The notes beneath the pieces were generated by a model, which was given only the letters and a program-made list of their open reading frames with translations, searched no databases and was not told where the DNA came from. The translations under genes and the position numbers were made by a program. From NCBI GenBank assembly GCA_023386495.1, contig JAEWJS010000139.1, positions 1 through 17,847 on the forward strand: DNA of 17,847 nucleotides, read 5' to 3'. Origin of the DNA: Bacillota bacterium. Its GTDB lineage: Bacteria > Bacillota > Bacilli > Paenibacillales > Paenibacillaceae. Positions 1-7,022 of the stretch are shown in pieces (position 1 is the first letter of the stretch; each line of letters begins with the position of its first letter).

Positions 1-1556
1 ACGGCAAGACTTCGGCATACGAGGATAACGACGGTCAGTACCGCGTCAACTACGAGAACACGACATCGTTCAACCCGGGAAGCATTGCGGAAGGCTTCGA
101 GTCCGCAACCAGCGTGAGCGGCACGAATTACACGGTGGAAGTGAAAATTCCGCTGAACAAGGTAACGCCTGCGAACGAAGTGAAGCTGGGCTTCGATGTC
201 CAAGTGAACGACGGCAAGGACGGCGCTCGTCAGAGCACGGCAACGTGGAGCGCGACGAACGGCAACGGCTATCAAGACACGTCCGTATTCGGCGTATTGA
301 CGCTGAAGGGCAAGCAGTCCAGCAATCCGGGCACTAATGATCCAGGCACTAGCAATCCAGGCACCGTATATGTTCCAGTCGCGCCAACGACGCCGACTGA
401 TGGACCTGTCAAGCTTGATGTGCCAACGCAGGCCGTTGAGGGACGCGCTGTCGCAGCCGTCAGCGACGCTAAACTTAGCGATGCATTGGCGAAGGCCAAG
501 GCGAACGAAGACGGCAAGAAAGAAGTCATCGTTGAACTCCAGAAGGTAGCCGGTACGAACGGTTACGGCGTTCAACTCGGAGCAGCGGCATTGAAGGGCA
601 GCGAGAAGTATAGCATTCTCGTGAAGTCCGAGCTCGGTACGATTCAGCTGCCGAACGATATGCTGAGCGGCACGGATGTAACCGGTGATGTCATGTTGAC
701 GATCGGCGCAGCGGATCTGTCTGGCGTAAGCGAAGCGATTCGCAGCCAGATCGGCGACCGTCCGGTTATCGAGCTGCAGATGCAAGCCGGCGGCAAGGCA
801 ATCGACTGGAACAACCCGAACGCGCCGGTAACGGTGTCCATTCCGTACGAGCCCACGGCTGAGGAATTGGCGAACCCGAACGCGATCGTGATCTGGTATG
901 TGGATGGTAACGGCAACGCATCAGCGGTTCCGAACGGCCGCTACGATGCGGCAGCAAGCGCTGTCGTCTTCAAGACGACGCACTTCAGTACGTATGCGGT
1001 CGTATCGGTGCCACGTTCATTCGACGATATCGGCAGCCTGGCGTGGGCGAAAGATGCAATAGAGGCACTGGCCTCCCGCGAAGTCGTGAATGGTGTTAGC
1101 GAAACAGCTTACCAACCATCGGCTGACGTGAAGCGCGCAGACTTCCTGGTACTCCTCGTTCGTGCACTCGGGCTTCAAGCGGAAGGCCAAGCGACTTTCG
1201 CGGATGTAGCGGAGACGGCTTACTATTATGAAGCGGTCAGCGCTGCCGAAGCGCTTGGCATCACGAAGGGCGACGGGAAGGGCAATTTCAACCCGAATGC
1301 TGCGATTACGCGCCAAGAGATGTTCGTACTCACGGCTCGCGCTCTCGAAGCGGCCGGTCAGGCGGTTGAGGCAGCGGGTACGCTGACCGGTTACAGCGAT
1401 GCTGCAGCAGTAGCAGCGTATGCGCAAGACAACACGGCGGCACTGATTGCCGCTGGTATCGTGAAAGGCATCGACGGCGAGATCCAACCGGATGGTATCG
1501 TGACGCGCGCGCAAGCCGCAGTCATCGTGTACCGTGCTTTGGGTCTGGGCCAGTAA
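1..1556 (+). CDS. C-terminal part of a secreted carbohydrate-binding (CBM9-like) protein with three SLH domains
   Basis: This gene enters the window from the left; the frame is open from base 3, giving 517 visible residues and no start. The first ~100 residues resemble the end of a CBM9 module (DGQYRVNY; then QDTSVFGVLTLKG near 271-315). A Pro/Gly/Asn/Thr linker (about 316-400) follows, then a beta-rich region ending in THFSTYAVV, common in Paenibacillus cell-surface proteins. Three S-layer homology domains close the protein, at roughly 1017-1185, 1194-1370 and 1383-1545. SLH triplets bind pyruvylated secondary cell-wall polymer, so the protein should sit on the cell surface. The architecture fits the tail of a large multidomain xylanase or other glycanase (CBM22-GH10-CBM9-SLH type), but no catalytic domain is visible, so the enzyme activity is inferred. 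A strong terminator follows directly. Confidence 0.88.
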   Translation, partial: GKTSAYEDNDGQYRVNYENTTSFNPGSIAEGFESATSVSGTNYTVEVKIPLNKVTPANEVKLGFDVQVNDGKDGARQSTATWSATNGNGYQDTSVFGVLTLKGKQSSNPGTNDPGTSNPGTVYVPVAPTTPTDGPVKLDVPTQAVEGRAVAAVSDAKLSDALAKAKANEDGKKEVIVELQKVAGTNGYGVQLGAAALKGSEKYSILVKSELGTIQLPNDMLSGTDVTGDVMLTIGAADLSGVSEAIRSQIGDRPVIELQMQAGGKAIDWNNPNAPVTVSIPYEPTAEELANPNAIVIWYVDGNGNASAVPNGRYDAAASAVVFKTTHFSTYAVVSVPRSFDDIGSLAWAKDAIEALASREVVNGVSETAYQPSADVKRADFLVLLVRALGLQAEGQATFADVAETAYYYEAVSAAEALGITKGDGKGNFNPNAAITRQEMFVLTARALEAAGQAVEAAGTLTGYSDAAAVAAYAQDNTAALIAAGIVKGIDGEIQPDGIVTRAQAAVIVYRALGLGQ

Positions 1557-1562
1557 CAATGG

Positions 1563-1596
1563 AAGAGCGTTTCCCCGCATGGGGAGACGCTCTTTT
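1563..1596 (+). terminator. Rho-independent terminator of the SLH-protein gene
   Basis: A 14-bp stem (1563-1576 with 1581-1594, one G-U pair) closes a GCAT loop and is followed by a T run. It starts 7 bases after the SLH gene stop codon. Confidence 0.92.
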
Positions 1597-1662
1597 CCTA
1601 TTATTAGTTGAATGCTATGGTTATATGGATTGATTCATCGTTTCGAAAGGTGGTTCCATTCA

Positions 1663-2631
1663 ATGGCTAAGGCGGATCATATGCTTGCCATTCTTCTATT
1701 GCTTCAATCTCGCAAGAGGATGACTGCTAGGCAACTGGCTGAAGAGGTAGAAATCCATATTCGTTCTGTATACCGATATATAGATGCGCTATGCATGAGC
1801 GGCGTTCCGATTATATCGGAGACGGGAAGAGATGGGGGCTACTACATACCGGATGGATTCAAGCTGGAGCCCTTGTTCTTCGACATGGAGGAGCAGAAGT
1901 CTCTGCTGCATGCCGCTCAGTTTGCAAGAGACTCGGGGTATCCCTTAGAGGAGGCGTTGAATCGGGCAATTGCCAAAATCAAGCGCTATGCACGAGCAGA
2001 TCAATATGAGCGACTGCTAGAGAGCGAGAAGGGGTTGGGCGTTATTCATCCGCCGGCCGCTTCAGAGAAGCGTTCCACGCTGGAGAAGCTGGAGAAGGCG
2101 ATGGGCGATCGACAGCGAATTGAGCTTCATTATCATGCGGACTATGAAGGGCATCCTACCGTCAGACAGTTCGATCCGTACGGGATCGTCAATTGGAAGG
2201 ATAAATGGTATGCCGTCGGCTATTGTCACTTGCGCAATGATATTCGCCACTTTCGCGTTGACCGTATTGCGGCGATCCGGCTGACAGATGCGCGCTACGA
2301 CAGGCCGGAGGACTTTTCCCCGCGGGAGTCCATGCTCTCAAGCTTGCTGCCGGGCGCAACATCAGGCGGTGACGACGAATGGGTAACGGTACGGATCGAG
2401 GGGCTGCCCCAAGCGCTGGACGATCTATGCAGCCATTGGTTATTCGCGCATGCGCTCGTTGATCGAACGGTGAGCGAAGCGATTTTCAGAATAGATGAGC
2501 ATCATCTGTACGTGCACGCTCCTTATTATCTGTTATCCTATGGCGGGAAAATCCGAGTCATGCATCCGCCCGAGTTAAGGGAATGCATGGCCGAAATCGC
2601 GGAATCCATGGCGCAATACTATCGGAATTGA
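1663..2631 (+). CDS. YafY-type transcriptional regulator (HTH + WYL domain)
   Basis: A 322-residue regulator of the HTH_11-WYL family. Residues ~5-60 form a winged helix-turn-helix (TARQLAEEVEIHIRSVYRYI, with the wing at GRDGGYYIPDG). Residues ~137-208 form the WYL domain (KWYAVGYCHL, then RHFRVDRIAAI), and a C-terminal WCX-like extension follows. WYL domains sense ligands or nucleic acid and switch DNA binding; the ligand here is unknown. An in-frame ATG exists at 1612, but 1663 is preferred: AAAGGTGG lies 9 bases before it and the family's conserved N-terminus begins there. The next gene starts 70 bases downstream on the same strand after a possible operator, so it is a candidate target. 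No convincing promoter is visible between the 1563-1596 terminator and this gene. Confidence 0.9.
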   Translation: MAKADHMLAILLLLQSRKRMTARQLAEEVEIHIRSVYRYIDALCMSGVPIISETGRDGGYYIPDGFKLEPLFFDMEEQKSLLHAAQFARDSGYPLEEALNRAIAKIKRYARADQYERLLESEKGLGVIHPPAASEKRSTLEKLEKAMGDRQRIELHYHADYEGHPTVRQFDPYGIVNWKDKWYAVGYCHLRNDIRHFRVDRIAAIRLTDARYDRPEDFSPRESMLSSLLPGATSGGDDEWVTVRIEGLPQALDDLCSHWLFAHALVDRTVSEAIFRIDEHHLYVHAPYYLLSYGGKIRVMHPPELRECMAEIAESMAQYYRN

Positions 2632-2649
2632 GAAACACTGACCGTGGCT

Positions 2650-2664
2650 GTCAGTGATATTGCA
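2650..2664 (+). promoter_or_regulatory. Candidate operator, copy 1 of a shared 15-bp element
   Basis: GTCAGTGATATTGCA here matches GTCAGTGATACTGCA at 3404-3418 in 14 of 15 positions. It lies just upstream of a possible -10 (TATACT, 2666-2671) for the SRPBCC gene. Its first seven bases also form a perfect inverted repeat with CACTGAC at 2636-2642. The binding protein is not known; the PadR protein at 3452 or the WYL regulator at 1663 are the local candidates. Confidence 0.45.
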
Positions 2665-2701
2665 CTATACTGGACACAGAACAAGTGAAGCAGGTGAGAA
2701 T

Positions 2702-3304
2702 ATGGTTGGTGCTATTTTTAGAAAAGAAATCGAGCAGGCAACAGGCATGCGCTGGGAAGAATGGATCGTTCGTCTGCAGCAGACTGTCGATCCCTATTGG
2801 TCTCACGAACAGATCAAGTCGCATGTCGTTGATCTTAGAAGCGTCAATGAAGACTGGGCAGAGTGGATCGCCTTAATGTACGGTCAGCTGCTGGGGCGTG
2901 TGCCTGTCGGCGTTACGAAAGACGCAGGCGTTCAGATCGGTGTCCGGAAGACTCTGGCTGTGACGAAAGAGCAGGTATGGAACTACCTCATCTCGCCGCA
3001 AGGGCTGCGCTTATGGCTGGGTCATGTCTCTTCGATGCAATGGCAGAAGGGGCACGAATACGAGTCGGTAGAAGGGATTACCGGGACGATCACCGTAATC
3101 AAGCCGTATGAGAAGCTTCGCATGACTTGGAAGCGTTCAGAGTGGGAGCAGTACTCACGCCTGCAAATGTATCTATTGGCAGCGAACGGCGGGAAAACGA
3201 CAATCGCGATACACCAGGAAATGCTGGAGGACGTGTATATGCGGGAGATGATGCGGCGTCATTGGGAAGCGATGCTGTATCGCGTTAGCGAATCCATCGT
3301 TTGA
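2702..3304 (+). CDS. DUF4287-like/SRPBCC (AHSA1-type) domain protein
   Basis: A 200-residue protein in two parts. Residues ~10-70 (MRWEEWIVRLQQ, WSHEQIKSHV, DWAEWIALMYGQLLGR) resemble DUF4287, a short helical domain often fused to SRPBCC domains. Residues ~78-200 look like an AHSA1-type START/SRPBCC fold (AVTKEQVWNYLISPQGLRLW at its start, YEKLRMTWKR in the middle, a long C-terminal helix ending RHWEAMLYRVSESIV). Such folds make a cavity for a hydrophobic ligand; no substrate can be named. The start at 2702 is chosen over the in-frame 2654 because AGGTGAG lies just before it and the 2654 frame would run through the candidate promoter and operator. The gene stands alone, with its own terminator. 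Confidence 0.82.
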   Translation: MVGAIFRKEIEQATGMRWEEWIVRLQQTVDPYWSHEQIKSHVVDLRSVNEDWAEWIALMYGQLLGRVPVGVTKDAGVQIGVRKTLAVTKEQVWNYLISPQGLRLWLGHVSSMQWQKGHEYESVEGITGTITVIKPYEKLRMTWKRSEWEQYSRLQMYLLAANGGKTTIAIHQEMLEDVYMREMMRRHWEAMLYRVSESIV

Positions 3305-3316
3305 ACGAAAGGAAAG

Positions 3317-3347
3317 ACGCAGCCTAGACAGGGGTTGCGTTTTTTTA
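3317..3347 (+). terminator. Rho-independent terminator of the SRPBCC gene
   Basis: A 9-bp stem with G-U pairs (ACGCAGCCT with GGGTTGCGT, 3317-3325 and 3332-3340) and a six-base loop is followed by seven consecutive T (3340-3346), 12 bases after the stop codon. Confidence 0.88.
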
Positions 3348-3364
3348 TTTTTACGAAAACAACC

Positions 3365-3394
3365 TTGACACGGCCGGCTACTCCGTATTACTAT
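3365..3394 (+). promoter_or_regulatory. Candidate sigma-A promoter of the PadR-DUF1048-ABC operon
   Basis: A perfect -35 TTGACA (3365-3370) is followed 18 bases later by TACTAT (3389-3394, 4/6 match to TATAAT). The candidate operator at 3404-3418 sits at the expected transcription start, a position suited to repression. Confidence 0.6.
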
Positions 3395-3403
3395 ATACCT
3401 GTA

Positions 3404-3418
3404 GTCAGTGATACTGCA
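3404..3418 (+). promoter_or_regulatory. Candidate operator, copy 2 of a shared 15-bp element
   Basis: GTCAGTGATACTGCA matches the element at 2650-2664 with one difference. The wider sequence 3401-3421 is an imperfect palindrome (GTA..CAGT-GAT-ACTG..TAC). It lies just downstream of the putative -10 of the PadR operon, consistent with autorepression; PadR proteins commonly repress their own operons. Binding is inferred, not shown. Confidence 0.5.
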
Positions 3419-3451
3419 TACCAGTCATACGGAATAGCGGAGGCGATGTTG

Positions 3452-3778
3452 TTGGAGAACATTACGGAAATGCTGAAGGGCGTGCTCGAGGGCTGTGTCC
3501 TGGAAATTATCAGCCGCCAAGAAACGTACGGCTATGAGATTACGCGGCAGCTGAACGCCCTAGGCTTCCAAGATGTCGTAGAGGGTACGGTGTACACGAT
3601 TCTAGTTCGGCTCGAGAAGAATAAGCTGGTGGAGATCACCAAGAAGCCATCCGATATGGGACCGCCGAGAAAGTTCTTCGCGCTTAACGACGCGGGGCAC
3701 GATGAGCTGCAGCGATTCTGGGAGAAGTGGACGTTCGTATCGTCCAAAATTAACGAGTTAAAGGAGAACCGGCCATGA
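3452..3778 (+). CDS. PadR-family transcriptional regulator
   Basis: A 108-residue PadR-type winged-helix protein of the short subfamily: ENITEMLKGVLEGCVLEIIS opens the fold, YGYEITRQL and VVEGTVYTILVRLEKNKLVE form the recognition region, and SDMGPPRKFFALND the wing. PadR proteins are usually ligand-responsive repressors of neighbouring transporters. The TTG at 3452 is preferred because GGAGG at 3439-3443 lies 8 bases before it; an in-frame ATG at 3446 is only 2 bases from that site. Earlier in-frame ATGs (to 3335) would run through the promoter. The stop overlaps the start of the next gene (ATGA), so the two are translationally coupled. As first gene of the operon it is probably autoregulated through 3404-3418. 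Confidence 0.9.
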   Translation: MENITEMLKGVLEGCVLEIISRQETYGYEITRQLNALGFQDVVEGTVYTILVRLEKNKLVEITKKPSDMGPPRKFFALNDAGHDELQRFWEKWTFVSSKINELKENRP

Positions 3779-4122
3779 ACTTGTGGGGGAGAATTACGGG
3801 AAGCGACATGACGAAGCAAATGAAGGCATTCGAATTGCGAACGCGTGAATTGCCCGCCGACTACCAGACGGCATGGGAGAAAATCAACACGCATCTGTGG
3901 TCGCATTCCGACTTTACCGGTCGGAATCTAATGCCGATCCTTGACGGCGTGCTCGGTCTGCTCGAGCAGTCGGCTGCGGACGGTCAGTCGGTTCAAGAGG
4001 TGCTCGGCGACGATATCAAGGGCTTCTGTTCGGCACTGGCCGGTGAAGAAGGAGCAAAGTCTTACCGGGACAAATGGCGTGATCAGCTGAACAAGACGGT
4101 CGCGAAAAAATTAGGCAAATAG
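3775..4122 (+). CDS. DUF1048 family protein (first of two)
   Basis: A 115-residue, mostly helical, highly charged protein recognised as DUF1048 from TKQMKAFELRTRELPADYQ, MPILDGVLGLLEQSAADGQS, VLGDDIKGFCSALAGE and a Lys/Arg-rich C-terminus. There is no signal peptide or membrane segment, so it should be cytoplasmic. DUF1048 proteins often sit between a PadR regulator and a DrrAB-type ABC transporter, as here, but their biochemical role is not known to me. Its ATG overlaps the PadR stop codon and the second DUF1048 gene follows after 12 bases. Confidence 0.88.
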   Translation: MNLWGRITGSDMTKQMKAFELRTRELPADYQTAWEKINTHLWSHSDFTGRNLMPILDGVLGLLEQSAADGQSVQEVLGDDIKGFCSALAGEEGAKSYRDKWRDQLNKTVAKKLGK

Positions 4123-4134
4123 GAGGTTCATACC

Positions 4135-4485
4135 ATGAGCATTCAAGATATGATCCAAGGCAAAAAAGAGTGGCGCGCGCATATGGCACGTGTCAAATCG
4201 CTTCCGAAAGATTATCGAATCGTATATCAGGAGATTCAAAAATATCTGTTCAAGGTCGGCCCAGTGGAACTAACCGAAGGAACGGGGCTGCTCTCGGGCA
4301 TCGTTGATCTATTCGAAGAAGGCGCGGCAGCGGGGAGAGGTGTGCTCGAGGTGACGGGCAATGATGTAGCGGCGTTCTGCGACGATCTTATTAAGGATTG
4401 TGTCACGTATGCCGACCTCTATCAGCAATCCGTCGAACAAGAAATGAACAAGGCGATGAAGAAGGCGAAGGACAAATTGAAGTAG
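4135..4485 (+). CDS. DUF1048 family protein (second of two)
   Basis: A 116-residue helical protein with the same pattern as its neighbour (MARVKSLPKDYRIVYQEIQK, GLLSGIVDLFEEGAAAGRGV, VTGNDVAAFCDDLIKD) and a Lys-rich tail. By eye the two proteins are clearly related but far from identical, so this is an old paralogue rather than a fresh duplication. AGGAGG at 4121-4126 overlaps the upstream stop and lies 8 bases before the ATG, a strong signal. The ABC ATPase gene follows after 15 bases. Pairs of unequal paralogues often form heteromers; that is only a possibility here. Confidence 0.87.
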   Translation: MSIQDMIQGKKEWRAHMARVKSLPKDYRIVYQEIQKYLFKVGPVELTEGTGLLSGIVDLFEEGAAAGRGVLEVTGNDVAAFCDDLIKDCVTYADLYQQSVEQEMNKAMKKAKDKLK

Positions 4486-4500
4486 AAGGGCGGTGTCAGA

Positions 4501-5259
4501 ATGGAAACGGCTATTAAAGTGAAAGGGCTGCGCAAGCGTTACAAGGATATGGAAGTGCTCAAGAGTGTGGACTTGGAAGTGAAGCGCGGGCAAATCTTTG
4601 CCCTGCTCGGCTCTAACGGCGCTGGCAAGACGACGATGGTGAAAATGCTGACCACGCTGTTGAAGCCAGACGGAGGCACAGCGACTGTAAATGGCTATGA
4701 CGTCGCGGCTCAGCCCGACCAGGTGCGAAGGTCGATCAGCCTGACCGGCCAGTTCGCTGCCGTAGACGAGATGTTGACGGGGAGGGAAAATCTCGTCATG
4801 ATCGCGAAGCTGAGGCATCTCGCTCAGCCGCGCCAGGCGGCGGATCGCATGCTACAGCGCTTCGGGCTGACAGATGCGGCCGACCGTAAGCCGTCAACTT
4901 ATTCTGGCGGTATGCGCCGGAGGCTCGATATTGCGCTCAGCCTTATCGGCGACCCGCCGATCATCTTCCTTGACGAGCCGACGACAGGTCTAGACCCTGA
5001 AGCACGCATAGAGGTTTGGAGGATTGTGAAGGAGCTTGCGGACAGCGGCACGACGATTTTTCTAACCACACAGTACTTGGAGGAAGCAGAGCAATTGGCC
5101 GACCGAATCGCAATTCTGCATCAAGGCGGCATTATCGCCGGCGGGACACTGGATGAGCTGAAGAAGCTGTTTCCGCCCGCAAAAGTGGAGTATGTGGAGA
5201 AACAACCGTCATTAGAGGATATATTCCTCGCAATTGTCGGCGACAAGGGGGAGAAATAA
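4501..5259 (+). CDS. DrrA-type ABC transporter ATP-binding protein
   Basis: A 252-residue nucleotide-binding subunit. Walker A is GSNGAGKTT (residues 37-45), the signature is YSGGMRRRLD (134-143), Walker B is IIFLDEPTTGLD (154-165, catalytic Glu159). The switch residue, usually His, is Gln191 (LTTQYLEEAEQLADR), as is normal in the DrrA/daunorubicin-resistance branch. It ends with the family's C-terminal LEDIFLAIVG segment but is shorter than the usual ~310-330 residues. It should energise the membrane subunit encoded next, probably for export of a drug or hydrophobic compound; the substrate is unknown. It lies in the PadR-controlled operon. Confidence 0.93.
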   Translation: METAIKVKGLRKRYKDMEVLKSVDLEVKRGQIFALLGSNGAGKTTMVKMLTTLLKPDGGTATVNGYDVAAQPDQVRRSISLTGQFAAVDEMLTGRENLVMIAKLRHLAQPRQAADRMLQRFGLTDAADRKPSTYSGGMRRRLDIALSLIGDPPIIFLDEPTTGLDPEARIEVWRIVKELADSGTTIFLTTQYLEEAEQLADRIAILHQGGIIAGGTLDELKKLFPPAKVEYVEKQPSLEDIFLAIVGDKGEK

Positions 5260-6034
5260 TGGAGAGTGGCACAAGGTATTTATCAGCGATATGGGCGTGA
5301 TGCTGGGCCGTTCGATGCGCCATGTATTCCGCAGCATGGACACCATTCTTACGGTCTGCATCACGCCGATCGCGATGATGCTGTTGTTCGTCTATGTGTT
5401 CGGCGGCGCGATCCAGACCGGAACGGATCAGGATCATTACGTGAATTACTTGCTGCCCGGCATCCTGCTGATTGCGATAGCCAGCGGGGTCGCCTATACG
5501 GCTTACCGCCTGTTCTTGGATAAGCAGCGGGGCATCATCGAGCGCTTCCGCACGATGCCGATCGCGCGTTCCACGGTGTTGTGGGGGCATGTGCTGACAT
5601 CGGTGGTATCCAATGCCCTATCACTTGCCGTCATCATTCTAGTCGCGCTTATGATCGGCTTTCGTTCCTCGGCGGGAGTTGTTCCATGGCTTGCCGTCAG
5701 TGGGATACTCATGCTATTCACTCTGGCGCTTACTTGGATCGCAGCCCTTGCCGGATTGACGGCACGAACAGTGGAAGGAGCCAGCGCATTCTCTTATCCG
5801 TTGATCTTCCTTCCGTTTATCAGTTCGGCCTTCGTGCCGACTGAATCGATGCCGACGGTCGTGCGCGTCTTTGCCGAGCACCAGCCGGTTACCCCGATCG
5901 TGGAAGCCATTCGCGCGTTGCTTGCTAGTCAACCTGTAGGCAGCAAGATCTGGGCTGCGCTTGCCTGGTGCATCGGGATTTTAATCGTATCGTATTTTCT
6001 CGCCATGCGCGTCTTTAACCGGCAATCCGCCTAA
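5234..6034 (+). CDS. DrrB-type ABC-2 transporter permease (start uncertain, possible frameshift near 5259-5290)
   Basis: An ABC-2 membrane protein with about six membrane segments (for example TILTVCITPIAMMLLFVYVF, then segments around LLIAIASGVAYTAY, LSLAVIILVALMIGF, LMLFTLALTWIAALAG and the C-terminal ILIVSYFLAM) and the DrrB-like RSMRHVFRSMDT before the first one. It should form the export channel with the preceding ATPase. The start is doubtful. In this frame the only upstream start is TTG 5234, poorly placed for a ribosome binding site, and the first internal ATG is 5291. The well-placed ATG at 5259 (AAGGGGGAG just before it, overlapping the ATPase stop) is out of frame and stops within 40 bases; one extra base near 5273 would join it to VFISDMGVMLGRS. 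It converges on trhO with 3 bases between stops. Confidence 0.82.
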   Translation: MSATRGRNNGEWHKVFISDMGVMLGRSMRHVFRSMDTILTVCITPIAMMLLFVYVFGGAIQTGTDQDHYVNYLLPGILLIAIASGVAYTAYRLFLDKQRGIIERFRTMPIARSTVLWGHVLTSVVSNALSLAVIILVALMIGFRSSAGVVPWLAVSGILMLFTLALTWIAALAGLTARTVEGASAFSYPLIFLPFISSAFVPTESMPTVVRVFAEHQPVTPIVEAIRALLASQPVGSKIWAALAWCIGILIVSYFLAMRVFNRQSA

Positions 6035-6037
6035 CGT

Positions 6038-6991
6038 CTATACCTCGGACCGTGACAGCCACGTTTCGGAGCATTCATCCGAGCAGAACATCTGATGCTC
6101 TTCTTCGCATTCCGAGCAGCAAATATGCTGCTTGTGGCAGAAATCGTTGGCGCAATTGATGTAGCGGTCCTCCGGCTTGCCGCAGTGGTGGCATTTGCCG
6201 ACGACCACGGGCTCCACTTGGTTAATCGGCACCGAGATGCGCTCGTCGAACACGTACATTTTCCCGTCGAACAGCTTCCCACGCACTTCCGGATCTTTGC
6301 CGTACGTGGCAATGCCGCCATCGAGCTGATACACTTCCTTGAAGCCCTCGCGCATCAGAAAACCAGACAGCTTCTCGCATCGTATCCCGCCTGTGCAGTA
6401 CGTGAGCACGGGCTTATCCTTATGCTCTGCCATGTTCTCGCGGATCCAATCCGGGAACTCGCGGAACGACTCGACCTCGGGGCGAATCGCGCCGCGGAAA
6501 TGGCCGATATCGTACTCGTAGTCGTTGCGTCCGTCGAGCACGACGACATCGTCCCGTTGCAGCATCTGATAGAAATCTGCCGGTTTCAGGTGCGTACCGG
6601 TCAGCTCATTCGGATTGACGTCGTCCTCGAGCCGGAACGTGACCAGCTCCTGCTTGGGGCGAACGAACATTTTCTGGAAGGCATGCTCGGGAGCGTCGTC
6701 GATCTTGAACACCAGGTCGCGGAACAGCGGATGCTCATGCATGTAAGCCATGTACGCGTTCGTCTGCTCAATCGTGCCGGAGACGGTGCCGTTGATCCCT
6801 TCGCGGGCGACGAGGATTCTGCCCTTGAGCCCTAGGCTTTTGCAATAGTCGCGGTGTTCGACAGAGAAGCTCTCCGGATCCTCGATCTGAACGTATTTAT
6901 AGTACAGAAGGATGCGGTAGGGCATCTCACCTGCATCTGATGGCTGATAGACAAACCGCGGATCGCCTGCGGGATAGCGTGTTATGGTCAT
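6038..6991 (-). CDS. trhO: tRNA uridine(34) hydroxylase TrhO (rhodanese-like, YceA family)
   Basis: A 317-residue protein. Its N-terminal ferredoxin-like domain (RILLYYKYVQIEDPESF, then GLKGRILVAREGINGTVSG) is followed by a rhodanese domain (VVLDGRNDYEYDIGHFRGAI) with catalytic-loop Cys199 in YCTGGIRCEKL. The C-terminal ~50 residues are Cys-rich (CHHCGKPEDRYINC, FCHKQHICCSEC, FCSDEC), a likely metal-binding tail found in Firmicute members. TrhO uses oxygen to hydroxylate the wobble uridine of certain tRNAs to 5-hydroxyuridine. The start at 6991 is chosen because GGAGGA lies 9 bases upstream; an open frame to 7099 would overlap tetR. It sits 31 bases after the TetR gene on the same strand, so the two may be cotranscribed, although trhO is a housekeeping gene. 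Confidence 0.95.
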   Translation of the reverse strand: MTITRYPAGDPRFVYQPSDAGEMPYRILLYYKYVQIEDPESFSVEHRDYCKSLGLKGRILVAREGINGTVSGTIEQTNAYMAYMHEHPLFRDLVFKIDDAPEHAFQKMFVRPKQELVTFRLEDDVNPNELTGTHLKPADFYQMLQRDDVVVLDGRNDYEYDIGHFRGAIRPEVESFREFPDWIRENMAEHKDKPVLTYCTGGIRCEKLSGFLMREGFKEVYQLDGGIATYGKDPEVRGKLFDGKMYVFDERISVPINQVEPVVVGKCHHCGKPEDRYINCANDFCHKQHICCSECEEEHQMFCSDECSETWLSRSEV

Positions 6992-7022
6992 CGTTTCCGT
7001 TCCTCCAATATCGTAATGTGCT

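Noticed and set aside
1017..1580. Long open frame on the minus strand opposite the SLH domains
   Set aside because: It is antisense to clearly conserved SLH domains, shows no recognisable motif, runs into the terminator, and is expected by chance in GC-rich DNA.
2636..2656. CACTGAC/GTCAGTG inverted repeat as a terminator of the WYL regulator gene
   Set aside because: The stem is only 7 bp with no T tract after it; it overlaps the shared 15-bp element and fits an operator better.
6095..6835. 246-codon open frame on the plus strand opposite trhO
   Set aside because: It mirrors the conserved trhO coding sequence, has no ribosome binding site and no known domain.
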